The translations under genes and the position numbers were made by a program. DNA of 58,487 bases. Source: Anaerolineaceae bacterium (GTDB taxonomy: Bacteria; Chloroflexota; Anaerolineae; Anaerolineales; Villigracilaceae). Of the stretch, positions 41,558 through 50,155 are shown one piece after another (within the stretch, counting starts at the first letter, position 1; every line of letters begins with the position of its first letter). The notes beneath the pieces are model-generated. The model was not told the origin of the DNA. It did not search any database and saw nothing but the letters and a program-made list of their open reading frames with translations. The DNA lies in the NCBI GenBank assembly GCA_009772985.1, contig WOUS01000018.1:1-58487 (forward strand), read 5' to 3'.

Positions 41558-41935
41558 TCAAGAGGCTTGCTTCACCCACTCCTGCGCGCTTGCCAGGAAG
41601 GCTTCCACATCCTTCCGCATGGCTTCGATATCGGATCGCTGAAGCCCCGATTCGACCGCATAATCCCCCAACTGGCGGCGGCCAAAGCCCGAGATCAGGG
41701 CGCGATGAAAACGCGGATCGAATTCGCCCGTCTTCACGAAATGCTGGCCGAAACCGGAAATGACCGCCTTGTGACTCGAATACGCGATACTTTTCGTATC
41801 CAGAAGAACCTGGGCGATAAAGAACATGGCATAGTACAGGCGGGAGGCGGCAGAATCGTAATCGCCATCTTTTTCCAATACATTCGCAGACTGAATGAAT
41901 CGCTTTGCTTTTACGATCAACAGATTAGCGGGCAT
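41558..41935 (-). CDS. HEPN domain protein (MNT-HEPN pair)
   Basis: 125 residues, all helical. HEPN features: LLIVKAKRFIQSANVLEKDGDYDSAASRLYYAMFFIAQVLL, then GDYAVESGLQRSDIEAMRKDVEAFLASAQEWV. The Rx4-6H catalytic motif of RNase HEPN toxins is not seen. It overlaps the upstream nucleotidyltransferase by 11 nt, the standard MNT/HEPN layout. Downstream of its TGA the same frame stays open for 36 more codons (to 41447) with plausible coding sequence (FPERRDELQKGFEEVGRML), so the stop may be a recent nonsense change. Confidence 0.82.
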   Translation of the reverse strand: MPANLLIVKAKRFIQSANVLEKDGDYDSAASRLYYAMFFIAQVLLDTKSIAYSSHKAVISGFGQHFVKTGEFDPRFHRALISGFGRRQLGDYAVESGLQRSDIEAMRKDVEAFLASAQEWVKQAS

Positions 41936-42260
41936 CCAGCAGCACCCCCTCGTTCTTGATATTCTTCCACAAAGGTCCTGTCGCCCGACGATACTCCCTG
42001 GAACTGACCGGCAAGATGGAGATCAACACCCCGTAGGACAAATTCAAGTCGGCCAGCACCGTCTCCAGCCGCCCAATTTCTTCGGACGGCCTGATCGGAT
42101 CGGGATAGACCAGGAGCACATCCACGTCGGAAGCATCCGTCGCGTCACCCCGCGCCTGGGAACCATAGAGCAGAGCGCGCGGGGCGCGCCCGCCATACAA
42201 TTCCCGCATGGCAGCCAGCAAATCGCGCAGGGCGTTTTTTACGTTCGGATCGCCAGTCAT
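41925..42260 (-). CDS. Minimal nucleotidyltransferase (MNT) of a HEPN/MNT module
   Basis: 111 residues from the ATG at 42260. The Pol-beta NTase signature is GSQARGDATDASDVDVLLVY with the paired Asp residues. In characterised pairs MNT adenylylates or AMPylates the HEPN partner and neutralises it. Two starts are possible: ATG 42260 with a TATAAT (minus strand) only about 10 nt before it, implying a leaderless mRNA, or GTG 42302 overlapping the acyltransferase stop and preceded by GAGAGG. Confidence 0.82.
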   Translation of the reverse strand: MTGDPNVKNALRDLLAAMRELYGGRAPRALLYGSQARGDATDASDVDVLLVYPDPIRPSEEIGRLETVLADLNLSYGVLISILPVSSREYRRATGPLWKNIKNEGVLLDAR

Positions 42261-42301
42261 AAACCCATTATAGCGCGGAATCCGGGCAAGGCCTCCCCTC
42301 A

Positions 42302-43036
42302 CTACTTCCTCTCCGGCGTCAGCGCGCGCACATCCCTGCCGGCAGCCTGCCCGTCCATCTCCAGGTACGTCCGGGTGATCTCCTGCTCGAGGAGTCCCTT
42401 GAGCCGCCGCCGTTCCATCCCCACCAGATTGAGTGGATTGAAAACGACCGGCATTCCTACCACCAAATATCCCGATGCGTGGACTGTCACCGGGTAGAAC
42501 GGCAGGCGTTCCCCGGTCTCCGCGTAGTAGCTCTCCCCCAGGCGGACGAAACTGTGCTGGAAGGGCTGCATCTTCGTCACCGGGTCTTTGGGCAGGCGGT
42601 AATCTTCCGGGAAGATCAGTAGGAACTTTCCCTCCCGCAGGACCTCCATACTCATATCCAGGGTCGCGCGCATCCGCTCGTAATCATTGGCGTAGACCGG
42701 GATGCAACCCAAGGAATAAAAGAGCGGCACGACGAATTTGCACAGCCCACGTGCCAGCCACCGGCTGGCCGGCGGCTTGAGATGCAGCTGGCGTATGGTG
42801 AAATCTTTCTCCAGCCATTTCGGCGCCAGGTCCTTGTCCATCATGTCGGCAATGCTCCACGGATGGACGCGCAGCGGGATGGAACAGGCTGTCGCGATCG
42901 GGCCGGCGGCGTCCAGGTGGTTGGCGATAAAGACCGCCGGTCCGCTGCGGGGCAGGTTCTCCTCCCCCACAAGTTCACCGCTCCACAGGAACAGGTCCAG
43001 CACGCTGGCGATGATATGATAGGTGGTATCTTTCAT
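42302..43036 (-). CDS. PlsC-like acyltransferase
   Basis: 244 residues. Lysophospholipid acyltransferase layout: GEENLPRSGPAVFIANHLDAAGP (motif I region), LGCIPVYAN (motif II) and LLIFPED (motif III). The usual NHxxxxD is altered (H-L-D-A-A-G lacks Asp at +5), and FPEG is FPED, so activity may differ from 1-acylglycerol-3-phosphate acyltransferase. Strong SD GGAGGTG before the ATG; the MITE-like element begins at the very next base upstream. Confidence 0.75.
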   Translation of the reverse strand: MKDTTYHIIASVLDLFLWSGELVGEENLPRSGPAVFIANHLDAAGPIATACSIPLRVHPWSIADMMDKDLAPKWLEKDFTIRQLHLKPPASRWLARGLCKFVVPLFYSLGCIPVYANDYERMRATLDMSMEVLREGKFLLIFPEDYRLPKDPVTKMQPFQHSFVRLGESYYAETGERLPFYPVTVHASGYLVVGMPVVFNPLNLVGMERRRLKGLLEQEITRTYLEMDGQAAGRDVRALTPERK

Positions 43037-43047
43037 GATTCACCTCC

Positions 43048-43185
43048 AGTATTACAGCGCAAAGTCAGGCAACTTTTCGTTCGCAAGCAGTCCCACGGGG
43101 ATGCTGCGCGATTGCACTGCGAGCAGGATGCAGTTCAACTGCATCCAAAACAATGCTAAAACAGGCAACCTTGCGCTGTAATACT
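43048..43185. mobile_element. MITE-like element, copy 3, complete with terminal inverted repeats
   Basis: 138 bp. Terminal inverted repeats AGTATTACAGCGCAA (43048-43062) and TTGCGCTGTAATACT (43171-43185), 15/15 identical. The interior carries GATGCAGTTCAACTGCATC and other hairpins and no open frame. No target duplication is evident. It separates comM from plsC, and its end overlaps the comM stop codon. Confidence 0.78.
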
Positions 43186-44104
43186 AGATCATGTTCAACC
43201 GCGGCCGGTACTGCAACGCCTCCGCCAGGTGCGGCGGCTGGATGGCCTCGCTCCCGGCCAGGTCGGCGATGGTGCGCGCCAGTTTCAGCACCCGGTGGTA
43301 CGCCCGCGCCGACAACTGCATCTGGTTCATGGCATTCTGCATCAACGCCTGGCCGGTCTCGTCGAGGACGCAGAACTTGCGCAGTTCCGCCGGACGCATC
43401 TCGGCGTTGCAGGCCATTCCCCCGTCTCGCTGACTCGTTGACTCGATGAATCGCAGCCGCTGCCGGTCGCGCGCCGTCTCGACCCGTTCCCGGACCGCCG
43501 CGCTGGATTCGCCCATCCGGGCGTCCGACAGTTTCTCGTACTCCACGCGCGGCACCTCCGCGTGGATATCAATCCGGTCCAGCAGCGGCCCGGAAATCCG
43601 CTTCTGGTACTTGGTCACCACCATCGAGGAGCAGGTGCAGGGCTTCAGCGGGTCGCCGTAGTAGCCGCACGGACAGGGGTTCATCGCGGCCACCAGTTGG
43701 AAGTTGGCCGGGAAGGTCAGCGACCCCTGCGCCCGGCTGATGGTGACCTGTTTGTCCTCCAGCGGCTGGCGCAGCACCTCCAGCACGCGCGTCCCAAACT
43801 CGGGCAGTTCATCCAAAAATAGAACACCGCGGTGCGCCAAAGAGATTTCCCCCGGGTGCGGCCAGTTCCCGCCGCCCACCAGACCGGCGTGGCTGATGGT
43901 GTGGTGCGGCGAGCGGAACGGGCGGTTGCGCAGCAGCGGCGTTTCAGGCGGCAACTGGTCGGCCACCGAGTAGATGCGGGTCACGTCCAGCGCCTCTTCG
44001 ACCGTCATCCGCGGCAGGACGCCCGGCAGGGCGCGCGCCAGCAGCGTCTTGCCCGCCCCGGGCGGCCCGATCATCAGCACGTTATGGACAACAAACCGTC
44101 CCAT
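43184..44104 (-). CDS. comM: ComM/YifB-type AAA+ ATPase, N-terminally truncated
   Basis: 306 residues against about 500 in the family. The Mg-chelatase-like AAA+ core and C-terminal domain are present: Walker A GPPGAGKT at 13-20, SPHHTISHAGLVGGG, GVLFLDELPEF (Walker B), AAMNPCPCGYYG, GPLLDRIDIH and RAYHRVLKLARTIADL. The N-terminal Lon-S16-like domain is missing. The surviving frame starts at an ATG with GAGG upstream, so a shortened protein could be made, but ComM branch-migration function is doubtful. The TAG stop partly derives from the MITE end. Confidence 0.82.
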   Translation of the reverse strand: MGRFVVHNVLMIGPPGAGKTLLARALPGVLPRMTVEEALDVTRIYSVADQLPPETPLLRNRPFRSPHHTISHAGLVGGGNWPHPGEISLAHRGVLFLDELPEFGTRVLEVLRQPLEDKQVTISRAQGSLTFPANFQLVAAMNPCPCGYYGDPLKPCTCSSMVVTKYQKRISGPLLDRIDIHAEVPRVEYEKLSDARMGESSAAVRERVETARDRQRLRFIESTSQRDGGMACNAEMRPAELRKFCVLDETGQALMQNAMNQMQLSARAYHRVLKLARTIADLAGSEAIQPPHLAEALQYRPRLNMI

Positions 44105-44478
44105 TTAGCCTCGATTTAGAGAAACCTGGCCTCAAGCAAGTGCGAAGAGAGAGTAGTGAAGCCCGTGCTTTTTGACGGTAATGCGCTGGTTATTCATTCT
44201 GATTATCTCTCAAAATCGAATACAACGCAACCTGATTTTGCGGTCATTGCATAGAATCAATATTTGTGCGTCAAGCGAGATTCTTTCCACTGCTTCCATA
44301 GATTATCGTCTTTGCGCAAACGGGTAAATTTCACCCCCAAGGGAGTACTTTATATACGGATAATACGAAGTCGAGAGGGTGTACAAAAAACAAGAATTGT
44401 AAGCACCGTCCCAACCCGTGTCCGGCGTATCGCAGCACTGACTTTTTAATGCTGATGCGACTGCTGTTTCCAGCGCGG
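44105..44478. other. Intergenic breakpoint region
   Basis: No gene recognised. AT-richer than its surroundings. Lies where the missing comM 5' half should be and contains the left copy of the 32-bp direct repeat (44335-44366). Likely an old insertion or deletion junction. Confidence 0.5.
44335..44366. repeat. 32-bp direct repeat, left copy
   Basis: CCCCAAGGGAGTACTTTATA followed by TACGGATAATAC; identical to 56722-56753. Similarity continues for about 15 bp (GAAGTCGAGAGGGTG versus AAAGATGAAAGGGTG). Confidence 0.85.
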
Positions 44479-45132
44479 TTAGGCAGACAGTGTTTTGCCT
44501 TGCGTTTCTTCCTCCAGTTTGGTGGTTGGGGCAATCAGAAAGATGACGTTATCCCAAACAATGTGGCTGACAATTATCGCGCCAAGCGGAACGCCCAACC
44601 CGTATAGCCCGCCCCAGAACCCGCCAGCAATAGTCGCCGCGGCGATCAGGGTGTAATTGCCACTGGCGAGGTGCACGCCGCCATAAGCCGCTACGCCCAT
44701 CAGCGTGCCCCAGAAGCGACCGAAGTGTTCCATCAAACCGTCCTGTAAAAAGCCTCGCCAGAAAAACTCCTCGGCGGGACCGATGACCAGCCCCAGGCGG
44801 GCCATCAATTCTTTGCGCGGGCGGATGCGCTTCAAAGCATAGATTTCTTCGATCTGCTTGCCGCCGTTTGGGACGATCTTGCGCGAGAGGCGGTCTCCGA
44901 GGTGGAACATTCCATAAAGTGCCGCGGCAGACCCAAGTCCGAGAAGAACGTCTTTGAGTCCGATGCGGGTCTTGCGCAGTTTGGGCTGGGCGGCCAGCGC
45001 CAGCGAGCCGAGGACGACGCCTGTTCCCGTCATGCGCTCCCAGAAGCGCTTACGCGGGCCGCGAAAGGTCAGAGCGAAGAGACCAAAGGCGAGACCCGCG
45101 CCGAGGGCGAGCAGAGGAAGAGATTTTTTCAT
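44479..45132 (-). CDS. CPBP family intramembrane metalloprotease
   Basis: 217 residues from the ATG at 45132. Several membrane helices and the CPBP (Abi/Rce1-like) motifs: EEFFWRGFLQ (EExxxR), VHLASGN and IIVSHIVWDNVIF. Such enzymes are membrane proteases often linked to bacteriocin immunity or membrane protein processing. The longer open frame upstream is read out of frame through a decayed UbiA gene and is not part of this protein. Confidence 0.85.
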   Translation of the reverse strand: MKKSLPLLALGAGLAFGLFALTFRGPRKRFWERMTGTGVVLGSLALAAQPKLRKTRIGLKDVLLGLGSAAALYGMFHLGDRLSRKIVPNGGKQIEEIYALKRIRPRKELMARLGLVIGPAEEFFWRGFLQDGLMEHFGRFWGTLMGVAAYGGVHLASGNYTLIAAATIAGGFWGGLYGLGVPLGAIIVSHIVWDNVIFLIAPTTKLEEETQGKTLSA

Positions 45133-45133
45133 A

Positions 45134-45447
45134 TTATCCCAGCGCCAGGCCGAGTACCAGCAACAGGCCAAAGGCGGCGTGCAGTTGAGCGGTCTCCAGG
45201 TCGATCTTGGCGATGGCGCGCTACTGGTCGTTGATGCCCAAACTCTGAGGAGCGGATGGCGCGCACCAGCAGCGGCATGGAGAGCACCGCCAGTAGACTG
45301 GTGACGGGCAGGATGTTGAACAGGACAGCGAGGACCAGCGCCAGGTACGCGCCAGTGACCAGTCCTACGTAACCGAGATGCGCCCACCTGCGGCCAATGT
45401 GCGCTGAGAGTGTGCCGATGCCATAGCGGGCATCGTCGGCGATATCG
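45134..45447 (-). pseudogene. UbiA-family prenyltransferase, C-terminal remnant
   Basis: The minus-strand sequence encodes the second half of a UbiA enzyme: DIADDARYGIGTLSAHIGRRWAH, then membrane helices GLVTGAYLALVLAVLFNILPV, and, after a frameshift, LETAQLHAAFGLLLVLGLALG ending in TAA one base before the CPBP ATG. The N-terminal half with the first Asp-rich motif is absent, there is a 1-nt frameshift near 45247 and an in-frame TAG follows it. Its upstream end is fused directly to the LLM remnant. Confidence 0.75.
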
Positions 45448-45817
45448 CTTCGCTGACTTTGAGGACGGCCTCATCCGGGTTGTAGGGAATCCCCAACTGC
45501 GCCAGACGCAACGGCAGCGCCGTGCCCATGCCGAGGATAATGCGCCCGGGCGCCATCTCGTCCAGCGCGGAGACGGTCATGGCGATCAGCGCAGGGTGGC
45601 GGGTATATGCGCTCAACGCGCCCATTGCAATGCGTATGCCGGGGACCTGCGCGGCAATGGCTGTTGCATATGTCACGGCGTCGCGTTCATACAGGCTGTC
45701 GTGGAACCAGACCGAGTGGATGCCGAGTCGGCGGGCATCTTCAGCCCAGCGGACTGCCTCTGATACTTTGCCGCGGGCGGCAAAACCAACACCTACAGGG
45801 CGGGCAAGTTCTGTCAT
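45365..45817 (-). pseudogene. LLM-class flavin-dependent oxidoreductase, N-terminal remnant
   Basis: Residues 1-125 (to about 45443) match the N-terminal third of luciferase-like F420/FMN oxidoreductases (VGVGFAARGKVSEAVRWAEDARRLGIHSVWFHDS, TRHPALIAMTVSALDEMAPGRIILGMG). The remaining 25 codons are out-of-frame UbiA sequence. A full enzyme needs about 330 residues, so a deletion removed its C-terminus together with the N-terminus of the neighbouring UbiA gene. Confidence 0.75.
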
Positions 45818-45909
45818 CTTTCACTCCAATTCCGCAGTAGAATAACGCGCTTATGCTTGGCTGACGAAGAAAAAAACTCGGACACCGTCATCAAAAAAAG
45901 GCATATCGA

Positions 45910-46600
45910 ATGACACGATTCAATGATAAAGAACGCGCCCAATTTGTCCGCAATCTGGTCAGCCGCATCGCCCATCGCTACGACCTGATGAACCGCTGAT
46001 GACCGGCGGGCAGGATATACGCTGGCGCAGGGAAGTTATCCGCCGCGCCAAGTTGAAAGCGGGGCGTTCCTTCTGGACGTCGGCGCAGGTACCGGCGACC
46101 TGGTGCGCGAGGCCAAACGGCAGCAGCCTGCCGCCAATGCCTTTGCCGCCGACTTCACGCTGGAAATGATGCGCGTTGGCAAACAGCACGGTTCTTTCAA
46201 CGCTTCGGTGGCAGATGCGCTGGCGCTTCCCTTCGTGGACGGCATGTTCGACGCGGCGGTTTCAGGTTTTTTCGTCCGCAATGTCACCAGTGTTGATGAG
46301 TCCCTGCGCGAGCAATTCCGCGTCTTGAAAAGCGGCGGGCGGATTGTCATTCTGGGCACGACCCGCCCACAACGCAACCTGTTCACGCCTCTGATATGGA
46401 TTCACATGCACATGGTGATCCCTTTGGTTGGCGGCCTGCTCGCTGGTGAAAAAAGCGCTTATACCTACCTTCCCAATTCGACCGAAAACTTTCTTACCGC
46501 TGAAGCGCTTGCAGAACGCATGTCTGCCGTTGGTTTCAAGCGTGTCGGCTTCCGGCGGCGGATGTTTGGCACCATCGCTATTCACTGGGGCGAAAAATAG
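45910..46600 (+). pseudogene. UbiE/MenG-type methyltransferase with two frameshifts
   Basis: Start ATG at 45910 gives RAQFVRNLVSRIAHRYDLMNR and then stops. The expected continuation (MTGGQDIRWRREVIRRAKLKAG) is in another frame from about 45998, and LDVGAGTGDLVREAKR is in a third from about 46075; each shift equals one lost base before a TG. From 46103 to 46600 the frame is open and typical (SVADALALPFVDGMFDAAVSGFFVRNV, LKSGGRIVILGTTRPQRN). Quinone-type C-methylation would be the ancestral role. Both shifts could be sequencing errors, but the adjacent decayed genes favour real decay. Confidence 0.78.
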
Positions 46601-46635
46601 TTATCGCGACCACATGGCTTTTTCAGCCACCAGTT

Positions 46636-47919
46636 TCAGGTAGAAGTAAACGCCTCTGCCGCCGCCGCGACCGTGGCTTCGATATCCGCATCCGAATGCA
46701 CGGTGGACATAAATCCCGCCTCGAACGCCGACGGCGCCAGGTAAACGCCATTTTCCAGCATCTTCTGGAAGAACTGGCCGTAACGTGTTTTATCCGCGGC
46801 CTTGACCGTGCTCCAATCTTTGGGCGGGATTTCGCTAAAGAAGGTGGTGAACATCGTGCCGACCCGCGTCTGCTGGATGGGAATCCCCGCCTGTCTTGCC
46901 GCAGACGAAATTCCCGCTTCCAACCGACCCGCAGCCTGCTCCAGTTTCTCCCAGCATTTCTCTTCCCTGAGCAGATTCAGCGTCGCAATCCCTGCGCTCA
47001 TGGTGAGAGGGTTGCCAGCCAGAGTCCCAGCCTGATACATCGGCCCAGCCGGAGCGACCAATTGCATGATCTCGCGCCGGCCGCCGTATGCGCCGACGGG
47101 CAGCCCGCCGCCGATGACTTTGCCCAGCGTGGTCAGGTCGGGCTGGATGCCATACAGTTTCTGCGCGCCGCCCAAGTCCACGCGGAAGCCCGTCATTACT
47201 TCGTCGAAGATGAGCAGCGCGCCGTGTTCACTGGTTAGATTGCGCAAGCCGGGCAGGAAACCCTCTATCGGCGGGACGACGCCCATATTGCCTGCCACTG
47301 GTTCGACGATGAGGGCCGCAACCTGACCGGGATACTGCTTGAACAGGGCTTCGACTGAATCAAGATCGTTGTAAATCGCCACGAGCGTATCTGCGGCTGT
47401 CGCGGCTGGCACGCCGGGCGAGTCAGGCAGGCCCAGCGTGGCAACCCCTGATCCGGCCTGCACCAGCAGCAAGTCGGCGTGACCGTGGTAGCAGCCCTCG
47501 AATTTGATGATCTTGTCGCGCTTTGTATAGGCGCGTGCCAGGCGCAGGGCGCTCATGGTCGCTTCGGTGCCGCTGTTGACAAAGCGGATCATCTCGATGT
47601 TGGGCATGAAGTCCATAATACTTTTCGCCAGATCAAGTTCAAGAGGACTCGGCGCGCCATAGGATGTCCCTTTGGCGGCGGCCTGCTGGATGGCGGCAAT
47701 CACAACGGGATGGGCATGTCCGGTGATGAGCGGCCCCCACGATAGAACGTAATCAATATAGCGGTTGCCGTCCACATCGTAGAGATACGGCCCTTCGCCG
47801 CGCTCGATGAAGAGCGGTTGTCCGCCCACGGCGCGGAAGGCGCGCACCGGCGAGTCCACGCCGCCGGGTAACAATTTCTGCGCTTCTTGGAAGAGCGCAA
47901 TGGATTTGTCAATTTTCAT
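46636..47919 (-). CDS. hemL: Glutamate-1-semialdehyde 2,1-aminomutase
   Basis: 427 residues. PLP enzyme that converts glutamate-1-semialdehyde to 5-aminolevulinate, the second step of the C5 route after HemA. Motifs: [69 protein letters not shown] and the PLP-Lys region [18 protein letters not shown]. Start at 47919 with GGAG upstream; it overlaps the hemY end by 11 nt. Last gene of the hem cluster. Confidence 0.97.
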   Translation of the reverse strand: MKIDKSIALFQEAQKLLPGGVDSPVRAFRAVGGQPLFIERGEGPYLYDVDGNRYIDYVLSWGPLITGHAHPVVIAAIQQAAAKGTSYGAPSPLELDLAKSIMDFMPNIEMIRFVNSGTEATMSALRLARAYTKRDKIIKFEGCYHGHADLLLVQAGSGVATLGLPDSPGVPAATAADTLVAIYNDLDSVEALFKQYPGQVAALIVEPVAGNMGVVPPIEGFLPGLRNLTSEHGALLIFDEVMTGFRVDLGGAQKLYGIQPDLTTLGKVIGGGLPVGAYGGRREIMQLVAPAGPMYQAGTLAGNPLTMSAGIATLNLLREEKCWEKLEQAAGRLEAGISSAARQAGIPIQQTRVGTMFTTFFSEIPPKDWSTVKAADKTRYGQFFQKMLENGVYLAPSAFEAGFMSTVHSDADIEATVAAAAEAFTST

Positions 47920-49363
47920 GTTTGACTCCAGAAATTTGGTTTGCAGGTTGGAATGTTTCAACGTTTGAACGCGTGAACCTGAGAACGCGTTCCGCTGCGA
48001 GTTCGCCGGAGTGAATACAATCCGGGATGCCGATGCCGCGATAGCCGTTGCCTGCCAGCGCGAGACCAGGGTGATTTTCCAACGCAGCGTCAATGCGTCT
48101 GAGCAGTTCGGGGTGGCCGAGGTTGTACTGCGGCATGGCTTTGTCCCACATGAAGGCACGGGACATCACCGGTTCGGCAGTGATGCCGAGAGTGAGCTGC
48201 AATTCTTCGCGGGCAAGCGCCAACAAATCGGATTCGTTCCACGGGATGTCTTGTCCGGCGCGGCCGACAAAGACGCGGATGAGGGCATAACCATCCGGGG
48301 CGCGGTGCGGGAATTTGGTGGAAGTCCAGGTACAAGCCAGGGCTTTGCGTCCCTCACGGCGCGGGATGACGTAGCCATATCCATCCAGCGGGCGCGGCAG
48401 GTCGGACTGGCGGTAGGCGAGGGACACAGTGGCGGTCGAGGCGTAGGGAACGGCTTGTAAATCGGCAGCCAGTTGCGGGTCGAGCGCCGAAACGATTTTG
48501 GCGGCGGCAAAGGCTGGGGTGGCGAGGATGACGCTGTCGGCAGTCAGCGTTTCCCCGTTTTCCAGTGTCACGTGCCACGTCTTATCATTGGAACGTGTCA
48601 ACGTTTGAACGCTGGCGTTGAGTCGCAGGACTGTTCCGTGAGATTCAAGATATCCCACAAGGGATTCGACGATTTCAGCGAGGCCGGTGGTGGGGGTGAG
48701 AAAGGCGGAACGCGAGCCGGGCGCAGCGGGCATCTTTTTGCGCATTTCGAGCGCGCCGCGCGCCAGGGAGCCATATTTCAACTCGAGGTCGCGCAGATAA
48801 GGGAAAGTACTGGCCAGGCTGAGGGCATCGCCGTCACCCGCGTAGATTCCGGACATAAGCGGCTCGATGAGGTTTTCGTAGGCTTCGCGCCCAAGTCGGC
48901 GGCTGACAAACGTCCCGAGGGATTCGTCACCATTCAAGGTGTGGGGCGGGAGCAAAAAATCCAGTCCCATGCGGGCTTTGCCGAACCACGAGACTAACCG
49001 CGATTTGAGAATCGCCGGGATGTTGGTCGGAATCATCATGGCGAGGCCGTCGGGCAGGGGCCGGAGGCGGTTGCGGTGTAGAACGTAAGTGTTCTTCTGG
49101 TAAGGGTTCGTGCCATGCAATCGTTCGCCGAGACCAAGTTCCTTGCAGAGTGTCACGCCCCAGGGTTTTGCGGCTAGGAAGGTGTCCGGGCCGCCTTCGA
49201 TGATGAATAAGTCGTCGTTGAAAGCGACGCGATTTGTGATGATCTTGCCCCCCCAGCGATCAGACGATTCGATGACGGTGATGTGCGCATCGGGAATATT
49301 TTTGCTGGCATAGTACGCGGCGGAAAGACCTGCGATGCCGCCGCCGATGATGATCAGTTTCAT
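47909..49363 (-). CDS. hemY: HemY-type protoporphyrinogen/coproporphyrinogen oxidase
   Basis: 484 residues. FAD enzyme of late haem synthesis. N-terminal dinucleotide fold [17 protein letters not shown], then [39 protein letters not shown] and the C-terminal [18 protein letters not shown]. Whether it acts on protoporphyrinogen IX or coproporphyrinogen III cannot be told; no hemH, hemN or hemQ lies in the window. The C-terminal tail ([12 protein letters not shown]) is read through a spacer repeat of the GTTTGAACG type. Confidence 0.94.
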   Translation of the reverse strand: MKLIIIGGGIAGLSAAYYASKNIPDAHITVIESSDRWGGKIITNRVAFNDDLFIIEGGPDTFLAAKPWGVTLCKELGLGERLHGTNPYQKNTYVLHRNRLRPLPDGLAMMIPTNIPAILKSRLVSWFGKARMGLDFLLPPHTLNGDESLGTFVSRRLGREAYENLIEPLMSGIYAGDGDALSLASTFPYLRDLELKYGSLARGALEMRKKMPAAPGSRSAFLTPTTGLAEIVESLVGYLESHGTVLRLNASVQTLTRSNDKTWHVTLENGETLTADSVILATPAFAAAKIVSALDPQLAADLQAVPYASTATVSLAYRQSDLPRPLDGYGYVIPRREGRKALACTWTSTKFPHRAPDGYALIRVFVGRAGQDIPWNESDLLALAREELQLTLGITAEPVMSRAFMWDKAMPQYNLGHPELLRRIDAALENHPGLALAGNGYRGIGIPDCIHSGELAAERVLRFTRSNVETFQPANQISGVKHEN

Positions 49364-49434
49364 AGTTTGGTAGTTTCGTAGTTTGATAGTTTCGCGGATA
49401 TGTGTGCTTGTTTACGTGGCAACATTATCGCTTC

Positions 49435-49767
49435 TCACAAGTGCGGGGCTTGCCACGTTTTGATGATGTTCGCAAAGGGGGGCTGGATTTTTTGGGAGTT
49501 ACGCGGAAACCATCCCAACTCGGCGCGGACAGCCTGCACTTTGAGTTCGGTGGAACCCCAGACAAAGGTCGCGCCGAGCACGCCGACAATGACGGAGAGC
49601 CAGTCGTTGGCGATAAAGAGCGATCCAACGATGATGAGAATGCCCAGCCCCATCATGTAAGGCCACCAGAGATAGCCGAGCCGCCGCTCGGTCTGGATGA
49701 CGAGCGGGAATCCCAGCCCGATGATGAGCAGGGTAAGGACGCCGGTGAGAAGACCAAAGTAGTTCAT
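49435..49767 (-). CDS. DUF4491 family small membrane protein (second of a pair)
   Basis: 110 residues from the ATG at 49767. Three hydrophobic helices and the DUF4491 pattern: LTLLIIGLGFPLVIQTERRLGYLWWPYM, IVGSLFIANDWLSVIVGVLGATFVWGSTEL, and a C-terminal ELGWFPRNSQK. Function unknown. It sits in the hem cluster beside a diverged paralogue. The frame upstream of the ATG is only an ATCAGTGATCAGT spacer repeat. Confidence 0.8.
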   Translation of the reverse strand: MNYFGLLTGVLTLLIIGLGFPLVIQTERRLGYLWWPYMMGLGILIIVGSLFIANDWLSVIVGVLGATFVWGSTELKVQAVRAELGWFPRNSQKIQPPFANIIKTWQAPHL

Positions 49768-49786
49768 AGTAATCAGTGACCAGTGA

Positions 49787-50155
49787 TCAGTTGTCAGTGA
49801 GCGGCAGGTTTTTGAGCAGGTCAACCGTTGTCGCGAAGGGGTACTCTGCCAAGATTTTTACGTGGCGCGGGTTGCGCGGGTTGGCGGGGGCGTGTCCCTT
49901 ACGGACGCGGCGCTGCTGGCGGGTAAATTCGAGCGCATCCCAGAGCAGGGTGATGCCGAGGATACCAAAGACCGTGGACAGTGGACGGTTGACAGTGGTG
50001 AGTGAAAAAATTTCGATTACGGCGCCAGACGTGGCGAAGAGCATGGTCGGAAGCCAAATCGTTGGGGAAATAAATTCGATCTTGCGGACGGCGACATGCC
50101 CGAGCCAGATACCCATGAAGGCAGAGAGTGCAGCGACAATGCCAATAAAATTCAT
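49787..50155 (-). CDS. DUF4491 family small membrane protein (first of a pair)
   Basis: 122 residues; ATG overlaps the hemE stop (ATGA). Helices NFIGIVAALSAFMGIWLGHVAV, WLPTMLFATSGAVIEIF and FGILGITLLWDALEF, then RKGHAPANPRNPRH, matching DUF4491. A segment TVNRPLSTVFG is encoded by a GTCCACTGTCCACGG-type repeat. Translational coupling to hemE suggests a role linked to haem synthesis, but none is established. Confidence 0.78.
   Translation of the reverse strand: MNFIGIVAALSAFMGIWLGHVAVRKIEFISPTIWLPTMLFATSGAVIEIFSLTTVNRPLSTVFGILGITLLWDALEFTRQQRRVRKGHAPANPRNPRHVKILAEYPFATTVDLLKNLPLTDN

Noticed and set aside
41558..41560. UGA at the end of the HEPN gene considered as selenocysteine
   Set aside because: No Cys-type redox context and no short SECIS-like hairpin at the right distance downstream.
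44479..45474. 331-codon reading of the CPBP protease gene
   Set aside because: The first 113 codons are out-of-frame translation of the UbiA remnant; the true ATG is at 45132.
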